The notes beneath the pieces are model-generated. The model saw only the letters and a program-made list of their open reading frames with translations. It made no database searches and was not told the origin of the DNA. From Pseudomonadota bacterium (GTDB lineage: Bacteria; Pseudomonadota; Gammaproteobacteria; Steroidobacterales; Steroidobacteraceae): a stretch of DNA of 8,634 nucleotides. The stretch spans positions 1 to 8,634 of the forward strand of contig JAPTUI010000309.1 of NCBI GenBank assembly GCA_028067895.1. The letters run 5' to 3'. Shown here piece by piece: positions 1 through 7,137 of this stretch (the first letter of the stretch is position 1; the number at the start of each line of letters is the position of its first letter). Made by a program: the position numbers and the translations under genes.

Positions 1-1226
1 GCGAGCACATACACGATGACCCCGAATCCCGCGAGCGGGCAGAGCAGATGGCGTACCCAGGCGCCCGAGCGCTGGCGGAAAAAATAATGGTATGCAACGG
101 CGAGGTGCAACAGCGCGAAGCTGGTGAGCGCGCCGAAATTCACGACGCGACTGAGGTCATCGATGCGGTGCGTAAAGAACAGTCCAACCAGCAGTGAGAC
201 GCCGGCCACGAGCAGCGTGCTGACGTACGGTGTCTTGAAACGCGGATGCACGGCCGCGAGCACCGCGGGCAGCTTGCGGTCACGCGCCATTGCGAACAGC
301 ACGCGCGCGACGGCCGCCTGCGCCGCCATGGCGTTGGCAATCCCGAAGGAAATCACCACCGCCAGGATCGCAGCGACGCGCAGTCCGCTGCCGCCGGCAC
401 GCGCGGCAACCTGGTAGAAGGCGGTTGCGGCGGAGTGAAAGCGCATGCCGCGGGCGAGGTCGGCGGCGATCCAGGTCTGCAGCACGAACAGCGCGCCGAT
501 CAGGACGAGGGCGGACAGTGTGGCTTTGGCGATAGCATCGCGGGCGCCGCGGCTTTCCTCCGACAGCGTGGAGATGCCGTCGAAACCGAGAAAGGACAGA
601 ACGGCGATGGACGTGGCGCCCGCCACGGTGCTGAGGGAGAACGCATGGGGGTCATAGAGCGGCGCCAGGGTGAGCCGGCCGGCCCCCTCCCCGCCGAACA
701 GCGTGATCGCCCCGGCGATTACGAAGACCGCTAGGACCAGGAGCTCGAGCGCGAGCAGCGTCTTGTACAAACGCGCCGTGAAGCGCACGCCGAGCAGATT
801 GGCCGCCGCGTTCACCGCGACGAAGCCGATCAGCCAGGCCCAGATCGGCACTTGCGGCAGCAGCGGGCGCAGCGCGACCGCCGAGAACAGATACAGCAGC
901 GCCGGAATCAGGATGTAGTCGAGGAGAATGAGCCAGCCGGCCATGAACCCCGCCGTCTCGTGCAGGCCGCGCTGGACATAGGCATACACCGACCCGGCGA
1001 GCGGAAATGCGCGCGACATAGCCGCGTAGCTCAAGGCCGTGAACAGCATGCCGGCCATGCCGATCAGGTAGGCGAGGACGACCATTCCCTTGGCCTCCTG
1101 CCACACGAAGCCGAACACCGAAAACGGTGCGATCGGCACCATGAAGATCATGCCGTAGACGATCAGATCGCCGAGACTGAGTGCGCGATCGAGCTGATCC
1201 TCGTAGCCGAATTGCTCAAGCGACAT
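1..1226 (-). CDS. APC-superfamily amino acid/polyamine permease, PuuP-like (C-terminus cut by window edge)
   Basis: Inner-membrane secondary transporter that would import an amino acid or amine. Reading the minus strand from the ATG at 1226-1224 gives 408 uninterrupted codons running off the window's left edge. The protein begins MSLEQFGYEDQL and is a succession of hydrophobic helices, about eleven visible, the first near residues 18-40. Seen motifs typical of the APC family are FPLAGSVYAY (74-83), SFLGFDGISTLSEES (211-225) and RVLFAMARDRKLP (308-320). The GFDGISTLSEE block and the GWLILLDYILIP segment (97-108) resemble the putrescine importer PuuP and relatives. Family members are about 450-470 residues, so roughly 50 C-terminal residues are missing. 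No in-frame ATG, GTG or TTG was found just upstream of 1226, and no strong ribosome binding site precedes it. It is divergent from the amidase gene 95 bp away. Substrate is inferred only to family level. Confidence 0.9.
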   Translation of the reverse strand, partial: MSLEQFGYEDQLDRALSLGDLIVYGMIFMVPIAPFSVFGFVWQEAKGMVVLAYLIGMAGMLFTALSYAAMSRAFPLAGSVYAYVQRGLHETAGFMAGWLILLDYILIPALLYLFSAVALRPLLPQVPIWAWLIGFVAVNAAANLLGVRFTARLYKTLLALELLVLAVFVIAGAITLFGGEGAGRLTLAPLYDPHAFSLSTVAGATSIAVLSFLGFDGISTLSEESRGARDAIAKATLSALVLIGALFVLQTWIAADLARGMRFHSAATAFYQVAARAGGSGLRVAAILAVVISFGIANAMAAQAAVARVLFAMARDRKLPAVLAAVHPRFKTPYVSTLLVAGVSLLVGLFFTHRIDDLSRVVNFGALTSFALLHLAVAYHYFFRQRSGAWVRHLLCPLAGFGVIVYVL

Positions 1227-1321
1227 GGGGCGGTTGGGCGGATGCTCTGCGGTCGGAGCGAGCGAGTCTAGGCGCTGTCCAGTCCATGGTAAAGTAAGCC
1301 GACCGCGGCAGGATTTGGCTC

Positions 1322-2254
1322 ATGACCCACCGCCATACCATTCACGCGCAGCACTACGGCTGGGACAACAGCCTCGCTCCCGTGGCGCACGTTGCCCCAG
1401 GGGAATCGCTCGAGTTCGAGGTGCAGGACGCCTCCGGCGGGCAGTTCTCGCGCGCCTCGAGCGCCGCGGACGTCGGCGCGCTGGATTTCGCGCGGGTCAA
1501 TCCGGTTGCCGGTCCGGTGTATGTCGAGGGCGCCGAACCGGGTGACATTCTGCGCGTGTCTGTGCTTTCGTTCGCGCCTTCCGGCTGGGGCTGGACCGCC
1601 CACATTCCGGGTTTCGGGCTGCTCGCGGATGAGTTCAAGGAGCCGGCGCTACACCTGTGGCGCTACGACGCGAACTCGCTCGCGCCCTGCGCATTCAGCT
1701 CGTTCGCCAGAGTTCCGTTGAAGCCATTCGCCGGGACGATCGGAGTCGCGCCAGCCGAGCCGGGCAGCCACAGCATCGTGCCGCCGCGCCGGGTCGGCGG
1801 GAACATGGATCTGCGCGACATCGCCTGCGGCGCCGAGTTGCATCTGCCGGTCGAAGTCCCCGGGGCGCTGTTTTCCGTGGGCGACACCCACGCCGCGCAA
1901 GGCGATGGCGAGGTCTGCGGCACCGCGCTCGAGAGTTCGATGCGCGTGGCGCTGCGGTTCGAGCTCATCAAGCAGCGCCCGCTGGCCTATCCGCGGCTGA
2001 TCACCCCCGGTCCGGTCACGCGCCATCTCGATGAGCAGGGTTACCGGGTGACGACCGGCATCGGTCCGGATCTCATGGCGGCCGCCCGCGATGCGCTGCG
2101 CTCGATGATCGACTGGCTGAGCGGCGAGTACCGGATGGCGGCGATCGATGCCTACATGCTGTGCAGCGTATGCGGTGATCTGCGCATCAGCCAGATCGTC
2201 GATATGCCCAACTGGACCGTCTCCTTCTATTTCCCGCGGTGCGTGCTCGAATAA
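1322..2254 (+). CDS. Acetamidase/formamidase family protein
   Basis: Probable cytoplasmic hydrolase of short amides (formamide or acetamide to ammonia plus the carboxylate). The 310-residue product carries family signatures: GGNMD at residues 159-163 and GDTHAAQGDGEVCG at 187-200, rich in the acidic and His residues expected at the metal/active site of FmdA/AmdA proteins. Its length matches the short (about 300-residue) branch rather than the roughly 400-residue Methylophilus-type formamidase. The start is ATG at 1322, preceded at about 8 bases by a weak AGGA. No signal peptide is seen. It is divergently arranged with the PuuP-like permease, so the pair could take up and degrade an amide or amine, but this is inference from position alone. 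The family contains many members of unproven substrate; amide hydrolase is the likely activity, the exact substrate unknown. Confidence 0.92.
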   Translation: MTHRHTIHAQHYGWDNSLAPVAHVAPGESLEFEVQDASGGQFSRASSAADVGALDFARVNPVAGPVYVEGAEPGDILRVSVLSFAPSGWGWTAHIPGFGLLADEFKEPALHLWRYDANSLAPCAFSSFARVPLKPFAGTIGVAPAEPGSHSIVPPRRVGGNMDLRDIACGAELHLPVEVPGALFSVGDTHAAQGDGEVCGTALESSMRVALRFELIKQRPLAYPRLITPGPVTRHLDEQGYRVTTGIGPDLMAAARDALRSMIDWLSGEYRMAAIDAYMLCSVCGDLRISQIVDMPNWTVSFYFPRCVLE

Positions 2255-2494
2255 CAGGGTGCAGTGCGGATTGCGTGTCCGCGACGTGCGCGCTGCCTCC
2301 GTTGACGGTGATGCCGATCCGGCGAGGGTGGGGCGGCTGGGGGTTGATCGAACCTGTGCTGACGAGGTGCGCCCGCTGCCGCGGTCGGCGGTGAGCCGGC
2401 CGTATGCGATGGCGAGTCTCGGCCTGCCGCTCGTGCGGGCGCCGCTCGCTTCGGTGGTAGACTCAGACGGGGGCGCGCGTACGGGGAAGCGGCT

Positions 2495-3064
2495 GTGGTT
2501 GATGAGCAGCGCAAGCAATTGCTGAGTCAGATCCTCGGCTACCGGGTGGCGTTGCGCCGCTACCTGCGGAAATTCACGGCCCGCGCCGATGAACTCGACG
2601 ATCTGGTCCAGGAGACCTACGTGCGCGTCTGCGCCATGCCCGAGGGGCAGGTGGTGGACTCGCCTCGGGCGCTGATCTTTCGCATCGCCCGCAATCTCGC
2701 GGTCGACCGCGCCCGCCAGGTGAGTGCGCAAGCGACCGACGCAGTGGCGGATTTCGAGTCCCTGAACGTCTCATCCCCTATGGCCGCACCCGAGGATCAG
2801 GTCGACGCCGACCGCCGGTTCGAGTCCTTCTGCGCCGTGGTTGACGAGCTTCCGCCGATCTGCCGGCGGGTGTTTATTCTGCGCAAGGTCTACCAGCTCT
2901 CGCACGAGGAGATTGCCGAGGTGCTCGGCATGACGCACAGTACGATCGAGAAGCACGTGGCCAAGGGGCTGATGCGGTGCCGGAGTCGGTTGCGTGAGCT
3001 CGGCGCTCTGGATGAACCGGACGTCGAGACGCTCTGGAAGCGCCCCGACGAGAAGACCGTATGA
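2495..3064 (+). CDS. FecI-type ECF RNA polymerase sigma factor
   Basis: Extracytoplasmic-function sigma factor, 189 residues, that should direct RNA polymerase to the promoters of the surface-signalling regulon, probably the downstream receptors. Region 2 spans about residues 12-80, with the core-binding stretch DELDDLVQETY at 32-42 followed by SPRALIFRIARNLAVDRAR. Region 4 spans about 115-170, with ELPPICRRVF at 118-127 and the DNA-binding helix-turn-helix around 135-158 (LSHEEIAEVLGMTHSTIEKH). This composition and the FecR partner place it in the FecI group. The start is GTG at 2495, chosen because GGGGAAG at 2483-2489 lies 5 bases upstream and region 2 begins soon after. Its stop TGA (3062-3064) overlaps the ATG of the FecR gene (ATGA), which implies translational coupling and matched amounts of sigma and regulator. 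No promoter could be recognised in the 240 bp upstream. Confidence 0.95.
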   Translation: MVDEQRKQLLSQILGYRVALRRYLRKFTARADELDDLVQETYVRVCAMPEGQVVDSPRALIFRIARNLAVDRARQVSAQATDAVADFESLNVSSPMAAPEDQVDADRRFESFCAVVDELPPICRRVFILRKVYQLSHEEIAEVLGMTHSTIEKHVAKGLMRCRSRLRELGALDEPDVETLWKRPDEKTV

Positions 3065-4062
3065 ACCGGGTGGTGAGACTGAAGTCGCAGGCGCAGATCG
3101 ACGAGGAGGCGGCCGTGTGGACCTGGCGGCTGGATGCCGGAGTCCTCAGCGTCTCGGAGCGCTGCGAGTTCGAGAGCTGGCTGCGTCATGATCTGCGCCA
3201 CCGCCGTACCTTTGAGGAGTTCACCAGGACCTGGCGCTCGCTCGACCGGCTCTCCGAAATCAAGCACGAGGAGAAGATCGCCACGCTCGCTCGCACGACG
3301 CGCCGATGGAACGTGCGCGGGCGCTCCTCGGCGCTCTGGGGCATGGCGGCTGCGCTGTGTCTCGCGGTGATTGGTGGGGCGTGGCTGCTCGGGCACTGGC
3401 GGGCGCGGGTCGAGGTGTTCTCGACCGTCGTGGGACAGGAGCGCATCGTCAGGCTGGCTGACGGCTCGGTGGTCGCGCTCGATACCCATACGCGCATCAA
3501 AGTGCGGTTCACTCGTGCGCGCCGGGACATCTACCTGTTGAGGGGTGAGGCTCACTTCCACGATGTGCGCGATCAGGCCAGACCCTTCTACGTGCACGCC
3601 GGTGATGCGCGCGTGCAGGCGATTGGCACTCAGTTCGAGGTGAGACTGCGCGCCGACCGCCAGGTCGACGTGCTGGTCAATCAAGGGCGTGTCGAGGTGC
3701 GGGCGGAGCTCGGGCATGCATCGGGTGCGCCACGGGTGCAGTCGGTCAGCGCCGGCGAGCAGCTGTCGATCGACGGTCCTCGCGTGCAAGTCAAATCGGT
3801 CAGCCCGAGGCAGATCGCCGACGATCTCTCCTGGCGCTACGGCGCGCTGGTGTTCGACAACGAGCCGCTCGCGCGGGCGGCAACGCAGGTCGCCCGCTAT
3901 ACCCGCGCGCGCATCGTGCTGGAGCCGGGTGTCGGACAGCTGCGCATCAGCGGGCGCTTCAGGACCGACGATGTGCGCGGATTCTTCAAGGCGCTCGCTC
4001 TGGCGCTGCCAGTACGAGTTACGCGCGTCCGGCCCGATCTGATCACCATTCAACCCCGCTGA
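3061..4062 (+). CDS. FecR-family transmembrane anti-sigma/sigma regulator
   Basis: Single-pass inner-membrane protein of 333 residues that relays the receptor's ligand signal to the FecI-type sigma factor. Seen order: a cytoplasmic N-terminal sigma-binding domain of the DUF4880 type (about 12-55, with Trp at 20, 22, 40 and 58); one transmembrane helix at about 90-111 (ALWGMAAALCLAVIGGAWLL); a periplasmic FecR beta domain (about 118-215, with LADGSVVALDTHTRI and the QAIGTQFEVR block); and a C-terminal STN-like module (about 260-332) beginning ALVFDNEPLARAATQVARY. The periplasmic C-terminus is the part expected to contact the receptor STN domain. The start ATG at 3061 overlaps the sigma gene stop, with GAGAAG about 7 bases upstream inside the sigma gene. 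Whether it acts as pure anti-sigma or, like E. coli FecR, also as an activator cannot be told from sequence. Confidence 0.95.
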   Translation: MNRVVRLKSQAQIDEEAAVWTWRLDAGVLSVSERCEFESWLRHDLRHRRTFEEFTRTWRSLDRLSEIKHEEKIATLARTTRRWNVRGRSSALWGMAAALCLAVIGGAWLLGHWRARVEVFSTVVGQERIVRLADGSVVALDTHTRIKVRFTRARRDIYLLRGEAHFHDVRDQARPFYVHAGDARVQAIGTQFEVRLRADRQVDVLVNQGRVEVRAELGHASGAPRVQSVSAGEQLSIDGPRVQVKSVSPRQIADDLSWRYGALVFDNEPLARAATQVARYTRARIVLEPGVGQLRISGRFRTDDVRGFFKALALALPVRVTRVRPDLITIQPR

Positions 4063-4134
4063 TTCCCGCTCGGCTTGCAACCCCGGTTGGCCCTTTGTTG
4101 TGATGGCGCAACGGGTCTCACTTCCTTCTCAAGC

Positions 4135-4140
4135 GGAAAA
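4135..4140 (+). promoter_or_regulatory. Possible FecI-type -35 element upstream of first receptor
   Basis: GGAAAA, followed by TAT, resembles the GGAAAT -35 element known for E. coli FecI. It lies about 185 bases before the receptor start, in the 262-base gap after the FecR gene. I could not find a convincing -10 element at the right spacing (about 17 bases). It is a candidate only; the rest of the gap shows no other recognisable element. Confidence 0.15.
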
Positions 4141-4292
4141 TATCGGCGCTCGCGCTCATTCGGCCCGAACAGTGGCGGATTTTACAGTCCGATTCGTCGT
4201 CTCTATGGAGCGCTCAGCCGATTCGCTCGGCGGGGCGATGCAGGCATGGCGACGGGAGCCTGATGTGCGCCCGAAGACCGTGCGAGGGGCGC

Positions 4293-4322
4293 ATGAACAA
4301 CACAACTTTCGGGGAGCGATGA
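4293..4322 (+). other. Possible 9-residue leader ORF overlapping receptor start region
   Basis: ATG at 4293 opens a short frame encoding MNNTTFGER whose TGA (4320-4322) overlaps the ATG at 4319. GAGGGG at 4284-4289 sits 3 bases upstream, close for a ribosome binding site. Its last codons contain the receptor's own GGGGAG ribosome binding site, so translating it could affect receptor translation. Such a short frame can easily arise by chance. Confidence 0.15.
4311..4316 (+). promoter_or_regulatory. Ribosome binding site that sets the first receptor's start
   Basis: GGGGAG lies 2 bases before the ATG at 4319, 8 bases before the ATG at 4325 and 11 before that at 4328. The spacing favours 4325 as the true start and makes 4319 unlikely. 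It also argues against the much longer reading from 4100, since translation from 4325 opens directly into a signal peptide. Confidence 0.6.
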
Positions 4323-4324
4323 AC

Positions 4325-6874
4325 ATGATGCGTTGCAACTACATGGTGGCCCTGGCGGTGGCGGTGGCCCTCGGATCGTCGGTTACCGCCGCGTATGCGG
4401 CCGCGCAGCCGAGAAGTCCGACCGATCAGCTCGCGGAGATCGTCGTCACGGCCACCAAGCGCAAGACGCTTGTCCAAGACACGCCGATCAGTATGACGGT
4501 GCTGACCGCAACCAATATCGCCAACCGTGGCCTGACGGACTTCAATACCCTGGCTCAGGGCATCCCGGGTCTGTCGATGCGCACCTCAGGGCCGAATGAG
4601 ACCGAATACGAAATGCGCGGCCTGAACTCCTCCGGCGGCAACACCTCGATGGTTGGGGTCTACTTAGGCGATGTCGCGCTCTCGGCCCCCGCCTCGGAGC
4701 AGCTGGGCAAGGTGATCATCGATCCGAACCTTTACGACTTGCAGCGCGTGGAAGTCCTGCATGGCCCGCAGGGGACCTTGTACGGATCGAGCTCGATGGG
4801 TGGCACGGTCCGCCTCATTCCCGCCAGCCCCGAGCTCGGGAAATTCGACGCCTCCGGAGAGACGATCGTTTCGGACACCGGCTCCGGCGGCGGAATCAAC
4901 TTCACGCAGAACGGCATGGTGAACCTGCCATTCGGATCGACGACCGCCCTGCGGCTGGTCGGGTCCCACACCACGACCAGCGGCTGGCTGAATCGCTACG
5001 TGCTTGCCGATGGGGCGGTGCTCTCGGACACCTGTCCGAGCACGCCGTGTTACCGGCCCAGCAATTTCTACACCGCACCGCTCATCTCAACGACCTCGGG
5101 CGTGAACTCATCGACGGATGACTCGTTCCGCGCCATCCTGCTCTATCAGCCGAATGATCAGCTGAAGATCACCCCGATGATTATGTGGCAGCACGACACG
5201 GCCAACGCCCCGAACGCCGTCGACGTCAACGGCTCGCCCACGAATCCGAGCATGCCGGCGCAGAAGGGGCACTATGAGATCTACCAGACCTCCGAGCCGC
5301 AGACGGACCGCTTCACGCTCGGCAGCCTGAAGGTCGAATACGAGCTCACGCCGCGTATCGGGCTGACCTCGATCACCGGCTTGTGGTCGAATCACGCATT
5401 GGTCTCCCAGGACGGCTCCGAACAGAATGCAAGCTCCGCCGGACTCGGCTCGGCGACCCAGGCGTTTCCCTACGACACCTCTGCGGGCGGGGTCGGTCCG
5501 ACCGGCCCGGGGCCGTTCGGACCCGGGGTCGAGGAGCGCGACTACACCCGGCAGGTGAGCGAGGAGTTCCGAATCGCCTCCAGGGGCGGCGGTGCGCTGC
5601 ACTGGCTTGCCGGATACTACTATCAGGACCTGCAGTCCGAATGGGACATGTGGTCGGTCAATCCCCAGGCGGGCCCGATCGCCAATGTCTACGTCGACTA
5701 CCAACCGCAGACCATACTGCAGAACGCCGCTTTCGGTAACATCTCCTGGGAGTTCGTCCATGGACTGACCGCCTCGGCGGGTGTGCGCTGGTATCACTAC
5801 TCGTATGCGCAGACCAACACCGAATATGGTGACTTCACGCCGTACGGTTTCGCGAATCTGCTGAGCGGGGCGCCGACGGTGGCGGGAAATACACAGCCGT
5901 TCATCACCCGTGCGGGGGGCGGCGCCAGCGGGACGAATCCCCGTTTCAACCTCAGGTGGCAGATCGACAGCAACCACATGGTGTACTTGACGATCGCTAA
6001 GGGCTTTCGAGTCGGCGGCACCGATCAGCCTTTCGTCGGCTACAACTATCCGGTGACACCGGCGATCTGCGCGGCCCCCACCTCCCTGGTCCAGATCCAG
6101 CAGTGCGGCCTGCAGGCAAAGCTGTCGGCCACTCCGACGCAACCGGGAACGACCTATACCTCGCTGGCGAATTTCCCCAACGTGAACGGCCAGGGTGTGC
6201 CGCAGTTCAATTCCGATTCGGTTTGGGACTATGAGATCGGCACCAAGAACGAGTTCTGGCAGCAGCGGGCGCTGTTCAACCTGACGGCATACTTTGAGCG
6301 ATGGATGGATCCGCAGATTTCGACCAATATCGCCGGCTTCGGCTTTACGGTCAACGGCGGTAACGCGAACATCTACGGTCTGGAGGCGGAGTTTCGCGCC
6401 GAACTGGGCGATGATTTCAGCTTCGCGGCGGACTTGGGCTACACGCACAGCAAGTTCCTGTCGAACAGCGCGATTACCGGCATACCGGAGGGGTACTCTG
6501 TGCCCGACACGCCGAAAGTCACCGGGTCGGCGTCGCTCAACTACCATCACATGTTGACTGACAATCTGTCGGTCATTGGCAACATCACCTACAGCTATGT
6601 CGGGTCGCGCTACGATCTGCCTTATGGCGTGACGGTGTATCTGAACAACATAAGCCAGACACAGATCAATCTACCCGCCTATGGGATCCTCGATTTGCGC
6701 GTGGGGATTCGCGCGAGCAGGTGGACCACGGCGCTGTTCGTCGATAACGCAACCAATGAGCAGACGCTGCTCGATCCGCTTCCGCAGATCAATCTGGCGA
6801 TTCCGCAGGTCACGCGCTACATCGTGAACCAGCCGATCACCTACGGTCTGGATGTGAGTTACAGCTTCCGCTGA
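4325..6874 (+). CDS. TonB-dependent outer-membrane receptor without STN domain
   Basis: Outer-membrane transporter that would import a ligand (iron complex or other nutrient; not identifiable) using TonB energy. From ATG 4325 the product is 849 residues. It opens with a Sec signal peptide (MMRCNYMVALAVAVALG..., likely cut after AYA at residue 25), then a TonB-box-like EIVVTATKR at 38-46, a plug domain to about residue 165 containing MRGLNSSGGNTSMVG and RVEVLHGPQGTLYG, and a long beta-barrel ending YGLDVSYSFR. The last residue is Arg, with Phe penultimate, not the usual terminal Phe. Only about a dozen residues separate the signal peptide and TonB box, so no STN signalling domain fits. Loop features include two Cys pairs (SDTCPSTPC; ICAAP...QQCG) and a Gly/Pro-rich loop (GPTGPGPFGPG). 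It lies 262 bases after the FecR gene and 5' of a close paralog. The frame stays open back to 4100, but that extension lacks a signal peptide. Confidence 0.93.
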   Translation: MMRCNYMVALAVAVALGSSVTAAYAAAQPRSPTDQLAEIVVTATKRKTLVQDTPISMTVLTATNIANRGLTDFNTLAQGIPGLSMRTSGPNETEYEMRGLNSSGGNTSMVGVYLGDVALSAPASEQLGKVIIDPNLYDLQRVEVLHGPQGTLYGSSSMGGTVRLIPASPELGKFDASGETIVSDTGSGGGINFTQNGMVNLPFGSTTALRLVGSHTTTSGWLNRYVLADGAVLSDTCPSTPCYRPSNFYTAPLISTTSGVNSSTDDSFRAILLYQPNDQLKITPMIMWQHDTANAPNAVDVNGSPTNPSMPAQKGHYEIYQTSEPQTDRFTLGSLKVEYELTPRIGLTSITGLWSNHALVSQDGSEQNASSAGLGSATQAFPYDTSAGGVGPTGPGPFGPGVEERDYTRQVSEEFRIASRGGGALHWLAGYYYQDLQSEWDMWSVNPQAGPIANVYVDYQPQTILQNAAFGNISWEFVHGLTASAGVRWYHYSYAQTNTEYGDFTPYGFANLLSGAPTVAGNTQPFITRAGGGASGTNPRFNLRWQIDSNHMVYLTIAKGFRVGGTDQPFVGYNYPVTPAICAAPTSLVQIQQCGLQAKLSATPTQPGTTYTSLANFPNVNGQGVPQFNSDSVWDYEIGTKNEFWQQRALFNLTAYFERWMDPQISTNIAGFGFTVNGGNANIYGLEAEFRAELGDDFSFAADLGYTHSKFLSNSAITGIPEGYSVPDTPKVTGSASLNYHHMLTDNLSVIGNITYSYVGSRYDLPYGVTVYLNNISQTQINLPAYGILDLRVGIRASRWTTALFVDNATNEQTLLDPLPQINLAIPQVTRYIVNQPITYGLDVSYSFR

Positions 6875-7089
6875 GTGGCGCCCGGGCGCGGCGCAGACGG
6901 ATGGGGCGAGCCGGGGGACGGGATTCTTCGTCCCGCGGCTCTCTCCCCGAGCTTGCCAATGACAGGGCGGGCGGTCCATCATGGCTGCGGTCGATACGGC
7001 GGGCACGAGCGCCTAAGGGGAAGGGTCAAAACCCGTCGCGGACGCGGCACCCGCGCGCCAGTCCCATCGATACGTACGAGCAACGCCTG

Positions 7090-7099
7090 TTCGGGGAGC
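7090..7099 (+). repeat. 10-base match to the first receptor's RBS region (TTCGGGGAGC)
   Basis: TTCGGGGAGC occurs at 4308-4317, covering the ribosome binding site of the first receptor, and again here ahead of the second receptor. In the second copy the downstream bases no longer contain an ATG; the nearest in-frame candidate is ATT at 7108, 9 bases past GGGGAG. This may be a relic of the duplication that produced the two receptors, or chance in GC-rich DNA. Confidence 0.35.
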
Positions 7100-7137
7100 C
7101 GCGCGCAATTAATTCGAGCCATCCTCGAGAGGTTTGG

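Noticed and set aside
246..734. Plus-strand open frame within the permease region
   Set aside because: The minus-strand permease frame is continuous with transporter motifs; the plus-frame product is low-complexity Gly/Arg/Asp-rich.
2255..2494. Gap between amidase and sigma factor searched for a terminator, promoter or small gene
   Set aside because: Only GC-rich sequence without a clear stem plus T-run, promoter pair or motif-bearing frame was found.
1649..2731. 360-codon minus-strand open frame spanning the amidase, the gap and part of the sigma gene
   Set aside because: It crosses two recognised plus-strand genes and shows no family motif; antisense shadow.
2890..4080. 396-codon minus-strand open frame opposite the FecR gene
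   Set aside because: Antisense shadow of a well-supported gene; no domain seen.
4100..4324. N-terminal extension of the first receptor, in frame from ATG 4100
   Set aside because: It would put about 75 non-hydrophobic residues before a clear signal peptide; the GGGGAG at 4311-4316 points to the start at 4325.
5108..6550. 480-codon open frame on the minus strand
   Set aside because: It lies wholly inside the first receptor gene, its product is Arg/Gly-rich with no recognisable domain, and such shadows are common in high-GC DNA.
6919..6935. Hairpin CGGGA-TTCTTCG-TCCCG after the first receptor as a terminator
   Set aside because: Only a 5-bp stem and no T-run follows, so intrinsic termination cannot be supported.
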